This document shows, one piece after another, positions 8,909 through 19,062 of a DNA stretch of 64,000 nt. Within the stretch, counting starts at the first letter, position 1, and every line of letters starts with the position of its first letter. The translations under genes and the position numbers were made by a program. The notes below the pieces were generated by a model. The model was not told the origin of the DNA and did not search any database. It saw only the letters and a list, made by a program, of their open reading frames with translations. Origin of the DNA: Cytophagales bacterium (lineage in GTDB: Bacteria > Bacteroidota > Bacteroidia > Cytophagales > UBA9547); the NCBI GenBank assembly GCA_013297755.1, contig JAAFIH010000009.1, forward strand, positions 1-64,000, in the 5' to 3' direction.

Positions 8909-9430
8909 ATGAAATTAATTGATATAATATTACTTATTCCTATAGTATATGGCGTTTATATTGGTTATCAAAAAGGCCTTGTAACTATGATTTTTGAGCT
9001 TATATCAATTATTCTTGGTATAATATTAGGATTTAAGTTGATGCAAGTTGGTATTTCATTTTTATATCAATATTTTCCAAATATGCCAAAAATATTACCA
9101 TTCTTGTCATTTCTAATTATTTTTACACTTGTGTTGATGGGTGTACGAATGATAGGTTTTGCCATAAAAACAATGTTAGATTTTACAATTTTTGCAGGTA
9201 TGTTAGATAATTTAGCTGGTGCTTTTGTGGGACTATTGCGATGGACATTTACAGTAAGTATTATAGTTTTTTTAGTTAAAAATTCGGGAATTATTATACC
9301 AGAAAATATGACTAAAGATGCACCTGTTTTTCAGTTTTTATCATCCATTGCTCCAAGTGTTGTAGGTTTTATAGAATTTATATTGCCTTTTACCAATGAT
9401 TTATTTAAACTTATCAAAAATCAATTGTAA
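8909..9430 (+). CDS. CvpA family membrane protein
   Basis: A 173-residue inner-membrane protein with four hydrophobic segments (about 3-20, 26-48, 61-84 and 104-124). The N-terminal MKLIDIILLIPIVYGVYIGYQKGLV corresponds to the CvpA signature D-x3-L-x-G-x4-G. Family members affect colicin V production and cell-envelope processes in enterobacteria; their function in Bacteroidota is not established. It is tightly spaced between yqeY and the uridine kinase gene (10 and 9 nt), consistent with a three-gene operon. Confidence 0.88.
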   Translation: MKLIDIILLIPIVYGVYIGYQKGLVTMIFELISIILGIILGFKLMQVGISFLYQYFPNMPKILPFLSFLIIFTLVLMGVRMIGFAIKTMLDFTIFAGMLDNLAGAFVGLLRWTFTVSIIVFLVKNSGIIIPENMTKDAPVFQFLSSIAPSVVGFIEFILPFTNDLFKLIKNQL

Positions 9431-9439
9431 TATTCTAAT

Positions 9440-10051
9440 ATGTCAAAAATTGTAGTTGGAGTATCTGGGGCTAGTGGTTCGGGTAAAACAAGTTTTGTAA
9501 AAGAGGTAGTATCCTTACTTGGTATAGAAAATGTGTGTGTGCTGTCGATGGATAATTATTATAAACCTATCCAAGCACAAGTAAGAGATAGCAATGGAAA
9601 AGAAAACTTCGACCTGCCACAAGCCATTGATATTGAGCGATTTAGTAAAGATTTCACAGATTTGCAAAATGGAATTACAATAGAAATAGACGAATATTTA
9701 TTCAATAATCCATACAAAACACCAAAAAAAATTATAATAAAACCAAAACCAATTACAATCATAGAAGGTGTATTTGTGTTTCATTTTAAGGAATTAAAAA
9801 ACGTTTTTGATTTAAAAGTTTATATTCAGGTTTCAGAACATATTAGCATTATTCGAAGATTGAGTAGAGATCTTGTAGAAAGAAACTACCCCATAGAACA
9901 TACACTTTATGACTTTGAAAATCATGTGTGGCATGGGTACAAAAAATACATAAAACCTTATATCCAAGAAGCCGATATAGTAATAAATAATAATAAAAAC
10001 ATGAATAAATCTATTGAAATTATTTGTGTGTATCTAAAATCTGTTATTTAA
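9440..10051 (+). CDS. Uridine kinase-like P-loop NTPase
   Basis: A 203-residue kinase. The Walker A GASGSGKT is at residues 10-17. SMDNYYKP (substrate-binding Asp-Tyr region) follows, then NFDLPQAIDIERF, IIEGVFVFH (Walker B-like strand) and RRLSRDLVERN (lid arginines). These are the uridine/cytidine kinase (Udk) hallmarks, so it likely phosphorylates uridine or cytidine in pyrimidine salvage. The C-terminal segment is diverged from classical Udk and the protein is slightly short, so a related kinase with another small substrate is possible. It ends the yqeY-cvpA operon. Confidence 0.82.
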   Translation: MSKIVVGVSGASGSGKTSFVKEVVSLLGIENVCVLSMDNYYKPIQAQVRDSNGKENFDLPQAIDIERFSKDFTDLQNGITIEIDEYLFNNPYKTPKKIIIKPKPITIIEGVFVFHFKELKNVFDLKVYIQVSEHISIIRRLSRDLVERNYPIEHTLYDFENHVWHGYKKYIKPYIQEADIVINNNKNMNKSIEIICVYLKSVI

Positions 10052-10096
10052 AATCTAGTCAAAAATCATTGTTTTTCATGTTTTAAACTTACAATT

Positions 10097-10672
10097 ATGT
10101 CTGCCCAACCCAAAATTTATTATTCAGAAGCCGACTATCTTGAAATAGAGCAAACTGCAACTTATAAAAGCGAATACATAAATGGCGAAATTTATGCTAT
10201 GGCTGGTGGTAGTACCAACCATAATAGAATAGTAGGGAATTTATATGTAGCAATAGGGAGTTATTTAAAAAGAAAGAAATGTAAATTTTTTCCAAGCGAC
10301 ATGAAAATATATGTTCCAAAACATCCATTTTATGCTTACCCTGATGTAAGTATTGTTTGCGAAAAACCAGAATATAGTCTACTTACAAATCACGCCATTA
10401 CTAATCCTAGCGTTATAATTGAAGTCTTGTCTAAGTCGACAGAAAATTATGACAAATCATTAAAATTTGATTTGTATAGTAAAATTCAAACGCTAAAAGA
10501 ATATATTTTAATTTCATCTACCGACAGACATGTAATGATATACAGGCGAAATAGTAACGATTATTGGGAATTATCCACTAACGAACATAGTATTGAAAAA
10601 ACCATTTTTATTACTGAAATTGGATTGGAAATACCTTTATTTGACATTTACGAAGATTCAGAAATTGAATAA
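10097..10672 (+). CDS. Uma2 family (DUF820) putative restriction endonuclease
   Basis: A 191-residue Uma2 protein. The standard opening YYSEADYLEIEQTATYKSEYINGEIYAMAGGSTNHNRI is followed by DMKIYVP, AYPDVSIVCE with the catalytic Asp, NPSVIIEVLSKSTENYD with the Glu, and LKEYILIS. It belongs to a different subgroup from the three-gene array at 1.7-3.5 kb and is not a recent duplicate of it. It stands alone 45 nt after the uridine kinase gene. The function of the family in cells is unclear. Confidence 0.88.
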   Translation: MSAQPKIYYSEADYLEIEQTATYKSEYINGEIYAMAGGSTNHNRIVGNLYVAIGSYLKRKKCKFFPSDMKIYVPKHPFYAYPDVSIVCEKPEYSLLTNHAITNPSVIIEVLSKSTENYDKSLKFDLYSKIQTLKEYILISSTDRHVMIYRRNSNDYWELSTNEHSIEKTIFITEIGLEIPLFDIYEDSEIE

Positions 10673-10809
10673 AATTAATTGAAGTCCCCTTAAAGTTTTA
10701 ATATCTCTATTTTGTTATGTAAAGTCAATTTATTTATAATTTTAGATTAAAAAAATGATTTTAGTAATTGAAATTAAATAAACCAATATTAAATATTACA
10801 TAGTCTAAT

Positions 10810-13800
10810 ATGCAAAAAAAAATAATAATACTCACATTTGTTACTATACTGTCATCTATAGCAGCCTTTTTTTTGTATAAAAATTATAAAAATAAAACTT
10901 TAAATTATTATAAAGACGAAGTTTTATCATCATACATCCTAGCCTATACCACTGGCAATATCAGTACTGAATCATCTATAGTTGTTGAATTTAGTACAAA
11001 TATTGTAAACGAAAATGCTGTAAATCAAGAAGCTAAAGAAGAAATCTTTGATTTTTCGCCATCTATAAAAGGCAAAACTATTTGGAAAAATAGAAATACA
11101 GTAGAGTTTATTCCCAATGAAAATCTAAAATCAGATACTAAATTTGATTGCACATTAGATATTGGAAAAATATTGCAAGTACCCGAAAATTTGAAATTAT
11201 TTGCATTTGATTTTAATACCTCTAAACAAAATTTTGATGTAGAACTTTTTGGAATTTATTACCAAAATGAAGATATAGAAAATATGCTCATCAAGGGGGC
11301 TGTGCATACTCAAGATCCTGCAAACAACCAATTGATTGAGAAAATGATGGTTTGCCAACATAACATAACATGGAATCATGCCACAACGAGAGACCACTAT
11401 TGGCAAATTGAAGGTATAAAAAAACAAAATTCCACTCAAAATTACAAAATTAGCTGGATAGGAAATGAAATAGAGGCTGATAAGGATATTGAAAAATATT
11501 GTGAAATACCTTCATTAAATTCTTTTAGGGTTTTGGATGTAAATGTATTTCAAGGAAATGATCAATTTATTAAGGTTATTTTCTCGGAACCTTTAAATAA
11601 ATTACAAGATTTTTCTGGAATTATTACTTTTGATCAACTGCCTGAATTTAGAACAGTAATTGAATCTAATATTTTGTTTTTATACCCTATAGTTAAGCAA
11701 AAAGGCATTTTACAGATGACTATAAATGAGGGTATTAAAAATACTATTGGTAATAAAATAAGTAAAGTTTATACGCATAAAATTGCTTTTGAAGAGCAAA
11801 AACCATCTATTAGATTGGTAGATAGGGGAATGATTGTGCCATCGACTAATGGTCTAAAATTTCCGTTTGAAGCCATAAACATAAAAGCTGTAGAAGTAAT
11901 AATATTGAAAATACATGAACAAAATATAAATCAATTTTTTCAAGTAAATAATTATGGTGATAATTACGAGCCAAGTGAATTGAGGCGAGTTGGCAAAAGA
12001 ATAGAACACAAAGTTGTGCCTATTATTAATTCAAACACTGCTGATTACGGACAATGGAAACGATATGAAATTGATTTAAGTAATATTATCAAAAAAGAAC
12101 CTAATGCCATCTACCAAGTAGTACTTAAATTTAAAAAAGAATACACAACACTAGCTTGCGATGGCAATCCTGATTTTTCTCCTATCAAAGCTCAAAAATT
12201 GTCTTCGCAAGAAGACGTAGATAACTTTAATAATCAGTTTGCAACCTACGATTATTATGACGATTATTACCCAAATGATTATGATTATGAACAAAGAGAT
12301 AATCCCTGCTCATCGTCTTACTATGTATCAAGTAATACAACTCAAAAAAAACTCATTTACCATTCAGATATTGGGCTTATTGCTAAGAAAAATAGTATTG
12401 GCGATGGTGTAATATTTGCTACTAATTTGCTTAATTCTAAACCAATCGAAAATGTTGATATTCAGTTATTTGACTTTCAAAATGTATTAATTCAATCAGG
12501 TAAAACAGATAAATATGGTAGTTTTAGTTTTGGTAATAAAAAATCTAAAGTTTTTGTTGCAAAAGCAATATTTGAAAACAATATATCTTACTTAAAATTA
12601 GATGATGTAGCTGCTCAAAACACAACCTTTTTTGATGTATCTGGTGCCGAATTAGCAAAAGGTTTAAAAGGATTTATATATGGCGAAAGAGGTGTTTGGC
12701 GACCAGGTGATAGTCTTTTTCTTACTTTTATTATAGAAGATAAATTAAATAAATTACCCCCAAATTATCCTGTTTCTTTTGATTTGATTGATCCACAAGG
12801 TCAGCTTGTGTACCATACAGTAAGCACAAACGATATTAATCGAATGTATGCCTTTGCAACCAAGACTGAATCTAATGCACCCACTGGACACTGGCAAGGT
12901 GTTTTTAAAGTGGGTGGAGCTACTTTTTATAAAGATTTACGAATTGAATCAATATTACCAAATAGATTAAAAATTAATATTGATTTAAGTAAGAAAATTA
13001 TCTATTCAAACAATCAAGATGTTTCAGGTACTATCAATGTTTTTTGGCTCAATGGTGCTATTGGTTCAAATCTAAAAACAACTGTTGATGTTTCTTACAA
13101 ACCACAAAAAAACACTTTTAAAGGTTTTGAAAAATATGATTTCAATGATATAACTTCTAGTTTTTATGCCGAAAATCAACTAGTTGCCGATAATATAACT
13201 AATCAAAACGGTCAAACAAGTTTTGTATACTCAATAAACAAAGACCTTCAATTTTCTAGTTTAATGGATATTAATTTTAATGTAAAAACTTACGAAGAGG
13301 GTGGATCTTTTAGTAGCTATTCTACTCATATTTCTTACTCGCCTTATTCTTCTTATGTGGGTTTACAAGTACCTAAAAGTTCAAATGAAAGTGCCATTGT
13401 ATATGAAACCAATAAAGAGCAGATTTTTGAAGTCGCAAATGTATCAGAAGAGGGATTTCCAATCAAAAGTAATGTTATTGAAGTTAGTTTATACAAGCTA
13501 GATTGGCATTGGTGGTACGACAACTCTGACAATAACTTGTACATGGATTTCAATGCTGCTGTACCTTTATTGAATCAAATTGTAAAAATTGACAATGGAA
13601 AAGGTAATTTTAGATTAAAAATTGATAATGAAAATTGGGGACGCTATTTAGTACGAATCAAAGATGCAAGCGGGCATATCTGTACAAAAATTCTTTATTT
13701 TGATTGGCCAGGATATGGGGCCAATTCAAACACAGGTGGAGCATCCATAATCTCTGTTTCTTCTGAAAAAAAATCTTATAATGTTGGCGACAAAATAAAA

Positions 13801-16377
13801 GTTTTTATCCCTACTTTGGGTATTGGCCAAGCATTGATTTCAATCGAAAATGGTTCAAAAATATTAAAATCTGAATGGATTGAAACAAATAGTAATCTTA
13901 CAACATATACATTTGATGCTTTGCCTGAATATGCTCCCAATATTTTTGTGCATGTAACTTTGCTACAACCACATAGCCAAACTGCCAACGATTTGCCTCT
14001 AAGATTGTATGGAATATGTGGAGTTGAAATAGCGGATAAAAATAATATTATTACTCCTATCATTGAAACATCTTCTGAATTTAAACCTTTAGAAAATTGT
14101 ACTATTTCTATAAAAGAACAATCAAATAAACCAATGACTTATACATTAGCTATTGTCGATGAAGGCTTATTAGATATTACTAGATTTATTACTCCTAATC
14201 CATACAATACATTTTATGCCAAAGAATCTTTAGGAATCTCTACTTGGGATTTATACGATCATGTGATGGGCTGTACTACAGGAAAAATTGGAAAAAATCT
14301 TACTATTGGTGGTGATGAAAATTTGAAAAAAGGCAACGATACTCCTTTAAATAGATTTAGACCTGTGGTAAAGTATTTTGGACCAGTAACTTTGGCAGCT
14401 AATGGCAAAAATACACATACTTTCAAAATGCCAAACTATGTTGGTTCTGTCAAAATAATGGCAGTGGCCACTTGCAAAAATGCCTATGGTAATTCAGAAA
14501 AGGTAGTTCCTGTACGAAAACCTTTGATGTTGTTGGCTACTCTCCCCAGGGTTTGTGCCCCAGACGAAGAGATTGCTGTGCCAGTTAATATTTTTTCTAT
14601 GAGTAAATATCTAAACAATATTACACTCTCTATTCAAGCATCTGGTGTAATAGAAACTACTCAAAACACATCTACAACTATAAAATTAAGTGAAAATTCT
14701 AATGGTTTGGTTTGGTTTAAAGTCAAGGTTAAGCCACAAATAGGACAAGGAAGACTTAAAATTGTGGCAGTTTCGGGCAAAGAAGTCGCTCAATATGATG
14801 TAACCATAGATAGCCGAAATCCAGTTTTACCTCAAACTTCTATTACAGATAAATCTTTGGAAGCAAATCAACAAATGATATATAATATTACTCCAAATGG
14901 CGTTTCTGGAAGCAATAATCTTACTTTAGAAGTTAGCAATATTCCAGCTATTAACCTTGATTTAAGGCTCAAATATTTGATGCAGTATCCTTATGGTTGC
15001 TTAGAGCAAACTACATCAGCTGTGTTTCCTCAATTATATTTACATAAATTTATAGATTTGGATATAAACCAAAAGTCAAAAATCCAGCAAAATATCAATG
15101 CTGGTATCGATAAAATTGCCAAATTTCAAACCAGTGATGGTGGTTTTGGATATTGGCAAGGCGACAACGAGGCCAATACATGGGCAAGTATTTATGCTTT
15201 TCATTTTTTGTACGAAGCCGAAAAAAATGGTTATGTTTTAAATCCTGTTTTTAAATCTAAGTGTTTAAAATATCTTACAAAATCGGCCAATCAATGGCAA
15301 CCTAAAAACTCAAATTATTACTATAATTCTGATTTAGTTCAGGCTTATAGATTGTATGTATTGGCACTTGCTGGGCAACAAGATCAGGCAGGTATGAATA
15401 GACTAAAAGAATATCCAACTTTAAGTTATCATGCCCGCTGTAGATTGGCTGCTGGATATGCCATTTTAGGACAAAATGATATAGCTCTCAGTTTGATTTC
15501 TAGTAAAAATATTACTTCAAAATATACTAAAAATGAAATTTTTGAAAATGATTATTTTGCTAGTTCTGTGCGTGATAATGCTTTGCTTTTAGAGTCAATG
15601 GTAATGCTTAAAAACAAACAAAATTGTATTGAATTAGCCAAAATTGTAAGTTCAAACCTAGCTTCTACACAGTATATGAACACCCAAGAAATAGCATTTT
15701 CTTTACTTTCTTTGGCCAGTATGCAAGATTTATTTGGTGCTAAAGATGATCTTAAATTTAGTTACAGCCAAGCAAATGCTTCATTTGTAAAAGCTCAAAC
15801 TAAAATGCCTGTGGCTCAAATAAAATTAAATGCTGAAAAACAGTCAAAAATTACTTTTATAAATACATCTAAAACACTCCAATATGTAAGATTTATACAA
15901 ACTGGTGTTCCTGAATTTGGTAAAGAAAAATCTTATGCTAATCAAATTGATTTACAAATGAGGTACACAACCTTAAATGATAATCCGTTGGATATCAGCA
16001 CTTTAGAGCATGGTACATCTTTTTTTGCTACCATCACAGTCAGGCATCCTGGTATTTTACCAAATTATAAAAACATAGCTCTAAAACAAATTTTTGCCTC
16101 AGGTTGGGAAATTGTAAATACTTCTTTTGATAACGAAAATCCTTCATCCAAAAACTCACAACTATTTGATTATCAAGACATTAGAGATGATAGAATGTAT
16201 ACTTTTTTTAGTCTCAATCGCAATGAAACCAAAACATTCAAAGTAAAATTGAATGCTTCTTATATTGGTAAATTTTATCTGCCCTCTCAAATAGTAGAAA
16301 GTATGTATCAAGGCGAGATTGGTGCAGCCATTGCAGGTAAATGGGTTTCTGTGGTCAAATCTGATAAAATTAATTAA
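10810..16377 (+). CDS. Alpha-2-macroglobulin family protein with thioester motif
   Basis: A very large (1855-residue) envelope protein. An N-terminal hydrophobic segment (residues 4-24) acts as signal sequence or anchor; there is no lipobox. Macroglobulin-like domains follow, with KGFIYGERGVWRPGDSLFLTFI typical of the MG region and an Asp/Tyr-rich stretch near residues 478-500. The thioester motif GCLEQ lies within YPYGCLEQTTS, with Cys at residue 1397, followed by the alpha-helical toroid (SDGGFGYWQGDNEANTWASIYAFHFL). Bacterial A2Ms trap attacking proteases in the periplasm. This is the TonB/YfhM-like type from Bacteroidota. No pbpC partner is next to it. The downstream cysteine desulfurase follows after 31 nt. 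Confidence 0.92.
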   Translation: MQKKIIILTFVTILSSIAAFFLYKNYKNKTLNYYKDEVLSSYILAYTTGNISTESSIVVEFSTNIVNENAVNQEAKEEIFDFSPSIKGKTIWKNRNTVEFIPNENLKSDTKFDCTLDIGKILQVPENLKLFAFDFNTSKQNFDVELFGIYYQNEDIENMLIKGAVHTQDPANNQLIEKMMVCQHNITWNHATTRDHYWQIEGIKKQNSTQNYKISWIGNEIEADKDIEKYCEIPSLNSFRVLDVNVFQGNDQFIKVIFSEPLNKLQDFSGIITFDQLPEFRTVIESNILFLYPIVKQKGILQMTINEGIKNTIGNKISKVYTHKIAFEEQKPSIRLVDRGMIVPSTNGLKFPFEAINIKAVEVIILKIHEQNINQFFQVNNYGDNYEPSELRRVGKRIEHKVVPIINSNTADYGQWKRYEIDLSNIIKKEPNAIYQVVLKFKKEYTTLACDGNPDFSPIKAQKLSSQEDVDNFNNQFATYDYYDDYYPNDYDYEQRDNPCSSSYYVSSNTTQKKLIYHSDIGLIAKKNSIGDGVIFATNLLNSKPIENVDIQLFDFQNVLIQSGKTDKYGSFSFGNKKSKVFVAKAIFENNISYLKLDDVAAQNTTFFDVSGAELAKGLKGFIYGERGVWRPGDSLFLTFIIEDKLNKLPPNYPVSFDLIDPQGQLVYHTVSTNDINRMYAFATKTESNAPTGHWQGVFKVGGATFYKDLRIESILPNRLKINIDLSKKIIYSNNQDVSGTINVFWLNGAIGSNLKTTVDVSYKPQKNTFKGFEKYDFNDITSSFYAENQLVADNITNQNGQTSFVYSINKDLQFSSLMDINFNVKTYEEGGSFSSYSTHISYSPYSSYVGLQVPKSSNESAIVYETNKEQIFEVANVSEEGFPIKSNVIEVSLYKLDWHWWYDNSDNNLYMDFNAAVPLLNQIVKIDNGKGNFRLKIDNENWGRYLVRIKDASGHICTKILYFDWPGYGANSNTGGASIISVSSEKKSYNVGDKIKVFIPTLGIGQALISIENGSKILKSEWIETNSNLTTYTFDALPEYAPNIFVHVTLLQPHSQTANDLPLRLYGICGVEIADKNNIITPIIETSSEFKPLENCTISIKEQSNKPMTYTLAIVDEGLLDITRFITPNPYNTFYAKESLGISTWDLYDHVMGCTTGKIGKNLTIGGDENLKKGNDTPLNRFRPVVKYFGPVTLAANGKNTHTFKMPNYVGSVKIMAVATCKNAYGNSEKVVPVRKPLMLLATLPRVCAPDEEIAVPVNIFSMSKYLNNITLSIQASGVIETTQNTSTTIKLSENSNGLVWFKVKVKPQIGQGRLKIVAVSGKEVAQYDVTIDSRNPVLPQTSITDKSLEANQQMIYNITPNGVSGSNNLTLEVSNIPAINLDLRLKYLMQYPYGCLEQTTSAVFPQLYLHKFIDLDINQKSKIQQNINAGIDKIAKFQTSDGGFGYWQGDNEANTWASIYAFHFLYEAEKNGYVLNPVFKSKCLKYLTKSANQWQPKNSNYYYNSDLVQAYRLYVLALAGQQDQAGMNRLKEYPTLSYHARCRLAAGYAILGQNDIALSLISSKNITSKYTKNEIFENDYFASSVRDNALLLESMVMLKNKQNCIELAKIVSSNLASTQYMNTQEIAFSLLSLASMQDLFGAKDDLKFSYSQANASFVKAQTKMPVAQIKLNAEKQSKITFINTSKTLQYVRFIQTGVPEFGKEKSYANQIDLQMRYTTLNDNPLDISTLEHGTSFFATITVRHPGILPNYKNIALKQIFASGWEIVNTSFDNENPSSKNSQLFDYQDIRDDRMYTFFSLNRNETKTFKVKLNASYIGKFYLPSQIVESMYQGEIGAAIAGKWVSVVKSDKIN

Positions 16378-16408
16378 GGTTCAACAACTTATTTTTCTAA
16401 CCAATAAA

Positions 16409-17560
16409 ATGAACGATAAAACTATTTATTTAGATCATGCAGCAACTACTTTTATGTTGCCTGAAGTAAAAGAGGCCATGATGCCATTTTTATCTGAAAA
16501 CAATAAATATGGTAATCCATCGAGCATACATTCTTTTGGGCGTGAATCAAAAATAGCTATCGAAAAATCACGAAAAACTATTGCTACATTATTAAAAACC
16601 TCGCCTGCACAAATTTTTTTCACTTCTGGAGGTACCGAAAGCGACAATACTGCCATTATTTCTACTTATTTTTCTTATAAATTTAGTGCAATTATTACCT
16701 CAAAGCTCGAACATCATGCTGTGCTTCATGCTGCTAATTTTCTGAATCAGCATTTTGGGGTTACTATTTTATATGTAGAAATTGACCAAAATGGTACTAT
16801 TTCTATGATTGATTTTGAAAATAAACTAAAGCAAAATCCTCATTCATTGGTGTCGCTTATGCACGGAAACAATGAAGTAGGAAATAGCATAAACTTACTT
16901 TCTATTGGACTTTTATGCAAACAGTATCATTGTATTTTTCATTCAGATACAGTGCAAACGATGGGTCATTATGGCTTTGATTTATCACAAACTCCAGTTG
17001 ATTTTGTGGTAGGGGCTGCTCACAAGTTTCATGGTCCAAAAGGAATTGGTTTTTTATACATTAATCAAAATATTACTATCCAACCTTTTATTTATGGTGG
17101 TTCGCAGGAGCGTAATATGCGTGGAGGCACCGAAAACATAGCCGCCATAGTGGGTATGGCCAAAGCACTAGAAATAGCCCAAAATAATTTAGAAAGTAAT
17201 ACGCATCATTTAATTTCTCTCAAAAGATATTTTATGACTGAAATAAAGAAATTATTACCTACTATAAGGTTTAATGGCAACTGTGAGAGCGAAAGCCATA
17301 GTTTATCTCATATAGTAAATGTGGCTTTTCCTAGCACTGATATTGATGAAATGTTACTTTTTAAATTTGATATTAATAAAATTTGTGTGTCTGGGGGCAG
17401 TGCCTGTACGAGTGGTGCTTTAGGTGGATCTCATGTATTAAATGCCATTTATGGCGATAATGACATTTTACCTTCAGTAAGATTTTCGTTTTGTAGCTAC
17501 ACCACAAAAGATGACATTGATAATGTTCTTAATGTAATAAAATCTATTTATAAATTATAG
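16409..17560 (+). CDS. Cysteine desulfurase (NifS/IscS-like)
   Basis: A 383-residue class V aminotransferase-fold PLP enzyme releasing sulfur from cysteine for Fe-S clusters or tRNA thiolation. It opens IYLDHAATTFMLPEVKEAM; TSGGTESDN binds the cofactor phosphate; the PLP lysine is K206 in AAHKFHGPKG. The persulfide cysteine is C333 in SGGSACTSGALGGSHVL, a short-loop arrangement. RGGTENIAAIVG is also conserved. The ATG at 16409 is chosen; an in-frame extension upstream overlaps the A2M gene and lacks homology. No iscU or other Fe-S genes are adjacent. The last 13 nt overlap the convergent deacetylase gene. Confidence 0.93.
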   Translation: MNDKTIYLDHAATTFMLPEVKEAMMPFLSENNKYGNPSSIHSFGRESKIAIEKSRKTIATLLKTSPAQIFFTSGGTESDNTAIISTYFSYKFSAIITSKLEHHAVLHAANFLNQHFGVTILYVEIDQNGTISMIDFENKLKQNPHSLVSLMHGNNEVGNSINLLSIGLLCKQYHCIFHSDTVQTMGHYGFDLSQTPVDFVVGAAHKFHGPKGIGFLYINQNITIQPFIYGGSQERNMRGGTENIAAIVGMAKALEIAQNNLESNTHHLISLKRYFMTEIKKLLPTIRFNGNCESESHSLSHIVNVAFPSTDIDEMLLFKFDINKICVSGGSACTSGALGGSHVLNAIYGDNDILPSVRFSFCSYTTKDDIDNVLNVIKSIYKL

Positions 17561-18609
17561 TTTTCATTTAGTTTTTCGATTAATTTTACATACAAAGCAA
17601 TTCCATCCTCTATTTGTTTTATAAAAATAAATTCATCAGCTGTGTGAGATCGTTCAGAATCGCCAGGACCAATTTTTATTGATGTACAACGCAGCAATGC
17701 TTGATCTGAGAGTGTAGGCGAGGCGTAAGTTTTCATTCCCAAGTCTAAACCAGCTTTTACAACAGGATGATTGAGGTCTATAGACGATGGTTGAAGCCTT
17801 AGACTACGTGGGTGGATTTCGGATTTTAAATTTTGCTTTAAAATTGTTATAATTTCTTCGTTTGTATAGGCATCTGTCGTGCGTATATCTATCGTAAAAT
17901 GACATTTATCAGGCAATACATTATGCTGTGTGCCAGCATTGAGTATTGTAACTGTCATTTTCACTGGGCCAAGATGGGTTGATTGCTTTGGAAAAACGTA
18001 AGAATGTATCCATTGTATGTCGTTTACGGCAACTTGTATAGCGTTTACTCCTTCGTATCTGGCTGCGTGGCCAGATACACCTTGAGCCGTACAATCTACC
18101 ACAATAAGACCTTTTTCGGCTATGGCCATATCCATTGAAGTAGGCTCGCCAATAATAGCCAAGGCTACTGGTTCTATCAATGGATATAGCAATTCTATAC
18201 CATTTTTGCCAGAAATTTCTTCTTCGGCAGTAGCAGCAAATATAAGATTAAAATGTAAGTTTTCATTATTATAAAAAAAAATAAAAGTAGCAAGTAAACT
18301 TACTAAAGCACCACCAGCATCGTTGCTGCCAAGTCCATACAATTTGCCATCTTCTATTTTGGAATCGAATGGATCACGGGTATATCCTGCATTTGGTTTT
18401 ACGGTATCGTGGTGCGAATTGAGTAATATGGTAGGTTTATTTGGCGAAAAATATTTGTTTTTTACCCACACATTATTATTGCAACGCTCTACTTGCATAT
18501 TTTTAGCGTTCAAAAAATCATAAATTACACTTGCAGTTTCGTCTTCGGCTCTACTGTACGATGGAATAGAAATTAATTTGCTTAATAAATCTATGATATT
18601 TGATTTCAT
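17548..18609 (-). CDS. M20 family metallopeptidase, N-acetyl(succinyl)ornithine deacetylase-like
   Basis: A 353-residue M20 zinc hydrolase. Metal-binding SHHDTVKP lies at residues 65-72, LYGLGSNDAGGALVSLL follows, then the general base in ATAEEEISGKNG, IGEPTSMDMAIAEKGL, and the C-terminal ligand region SERSHTADEFI. This pattern matches the argE-type deacetylase of Bacteroidota, which acts on N-acetyl- or N-succinyl-ornithine in arginine synthesis. No other arg genes are nearby, so the substrate is inferred. It converges on the cysteine desulfurase gene with a 13-nt overlap of 3' ends. Confidence 0.85.
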   Translation of the reverse strand: MKSNIIDLLSKLISIPSYSRAEDETASVIYDFLNAKNMQVERCNNNVWVKNKYFSPNKPTILLNSHHDTVKPNAGYTRDPFDSKIEDGKLYGLGSNDAGGALVSLLATFIFFYNNENLHFNLIFAATAEEEISGKNGIELLYPLIEPVALAIIGEPTSMDMAIAEKGLIVVDCTAQGVSGHAARYEGVNAIQVAVNDIQWIHSYVFPKQSTHLGPVKMTVTILNAGTQHNVLPDKCHFTIDIRTTDAYTNEEIITILKQNLKSEIHPRSLRLQPSSIDLNHPVVKAGLDLGMKTYASPTLSDQALLRCTSIKIGPGDSERSHTADEFIFIKQIEDGIALYVKLIEKLNENYNL

Positions 18610-19062
18610 TTTTTTATTTTTTTCAATATTAATATTATTTTTTTCAACATTTTATAAATAACCATAATATTAATTTTCAATTTAATGAATATGGGGGTGC
18701 TTTATTTTAGTTTATTATTGATAGTTACTTTTTTTTATTACTTATTTATTTTTTTATAGTATAAATCTTTTATTTTTTCTAGTCTATGAAGTGTAATCAT
18801 AGATTTTTAAATAGAACATTCTTATTGGTAGCGTGTTCTTACAAATCATTGTTTTAAGGAATTACACTTTTTTTAATAAGTCATTTATTATTCATAACAA
18901 ATTTTTTAATGATTATTATTTTACCTTTTTAAGTAAAATATTTTGTGAAAATCATATTTATTTTGTCAATTATCATCAATTTCTTACTTTAATTTTTATA
19001 ATACAACTACAACACACAAATTTGTTAATCGTAATACATGTATAAATTTAATCAAAAATAAA
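18610..19062. other. AT-rich intergenic region with two small inverted repeats
   Basis: About 450 nt with no supportable gene. A 70-codon open frame at 18833-19045 is low complexity and unlike any family. Two small inverted repeats are visible: CTATGA/TCATAG near 18783-18801 and AGAACA/TGTTCT near 18812-18837. The region must contain the promoters of the divergent deacetylase and secreted-protein genes, but no clear TAnnTTTG box was identified. Confidence 0.45.

Noticed and set aside
18833-19045. 70-codon open frame with hydrophobic residues
   Set aside because: Phe/Ile/Tyr-rich translation of AT-rich DNA, no ribosome site, no family resemblance.
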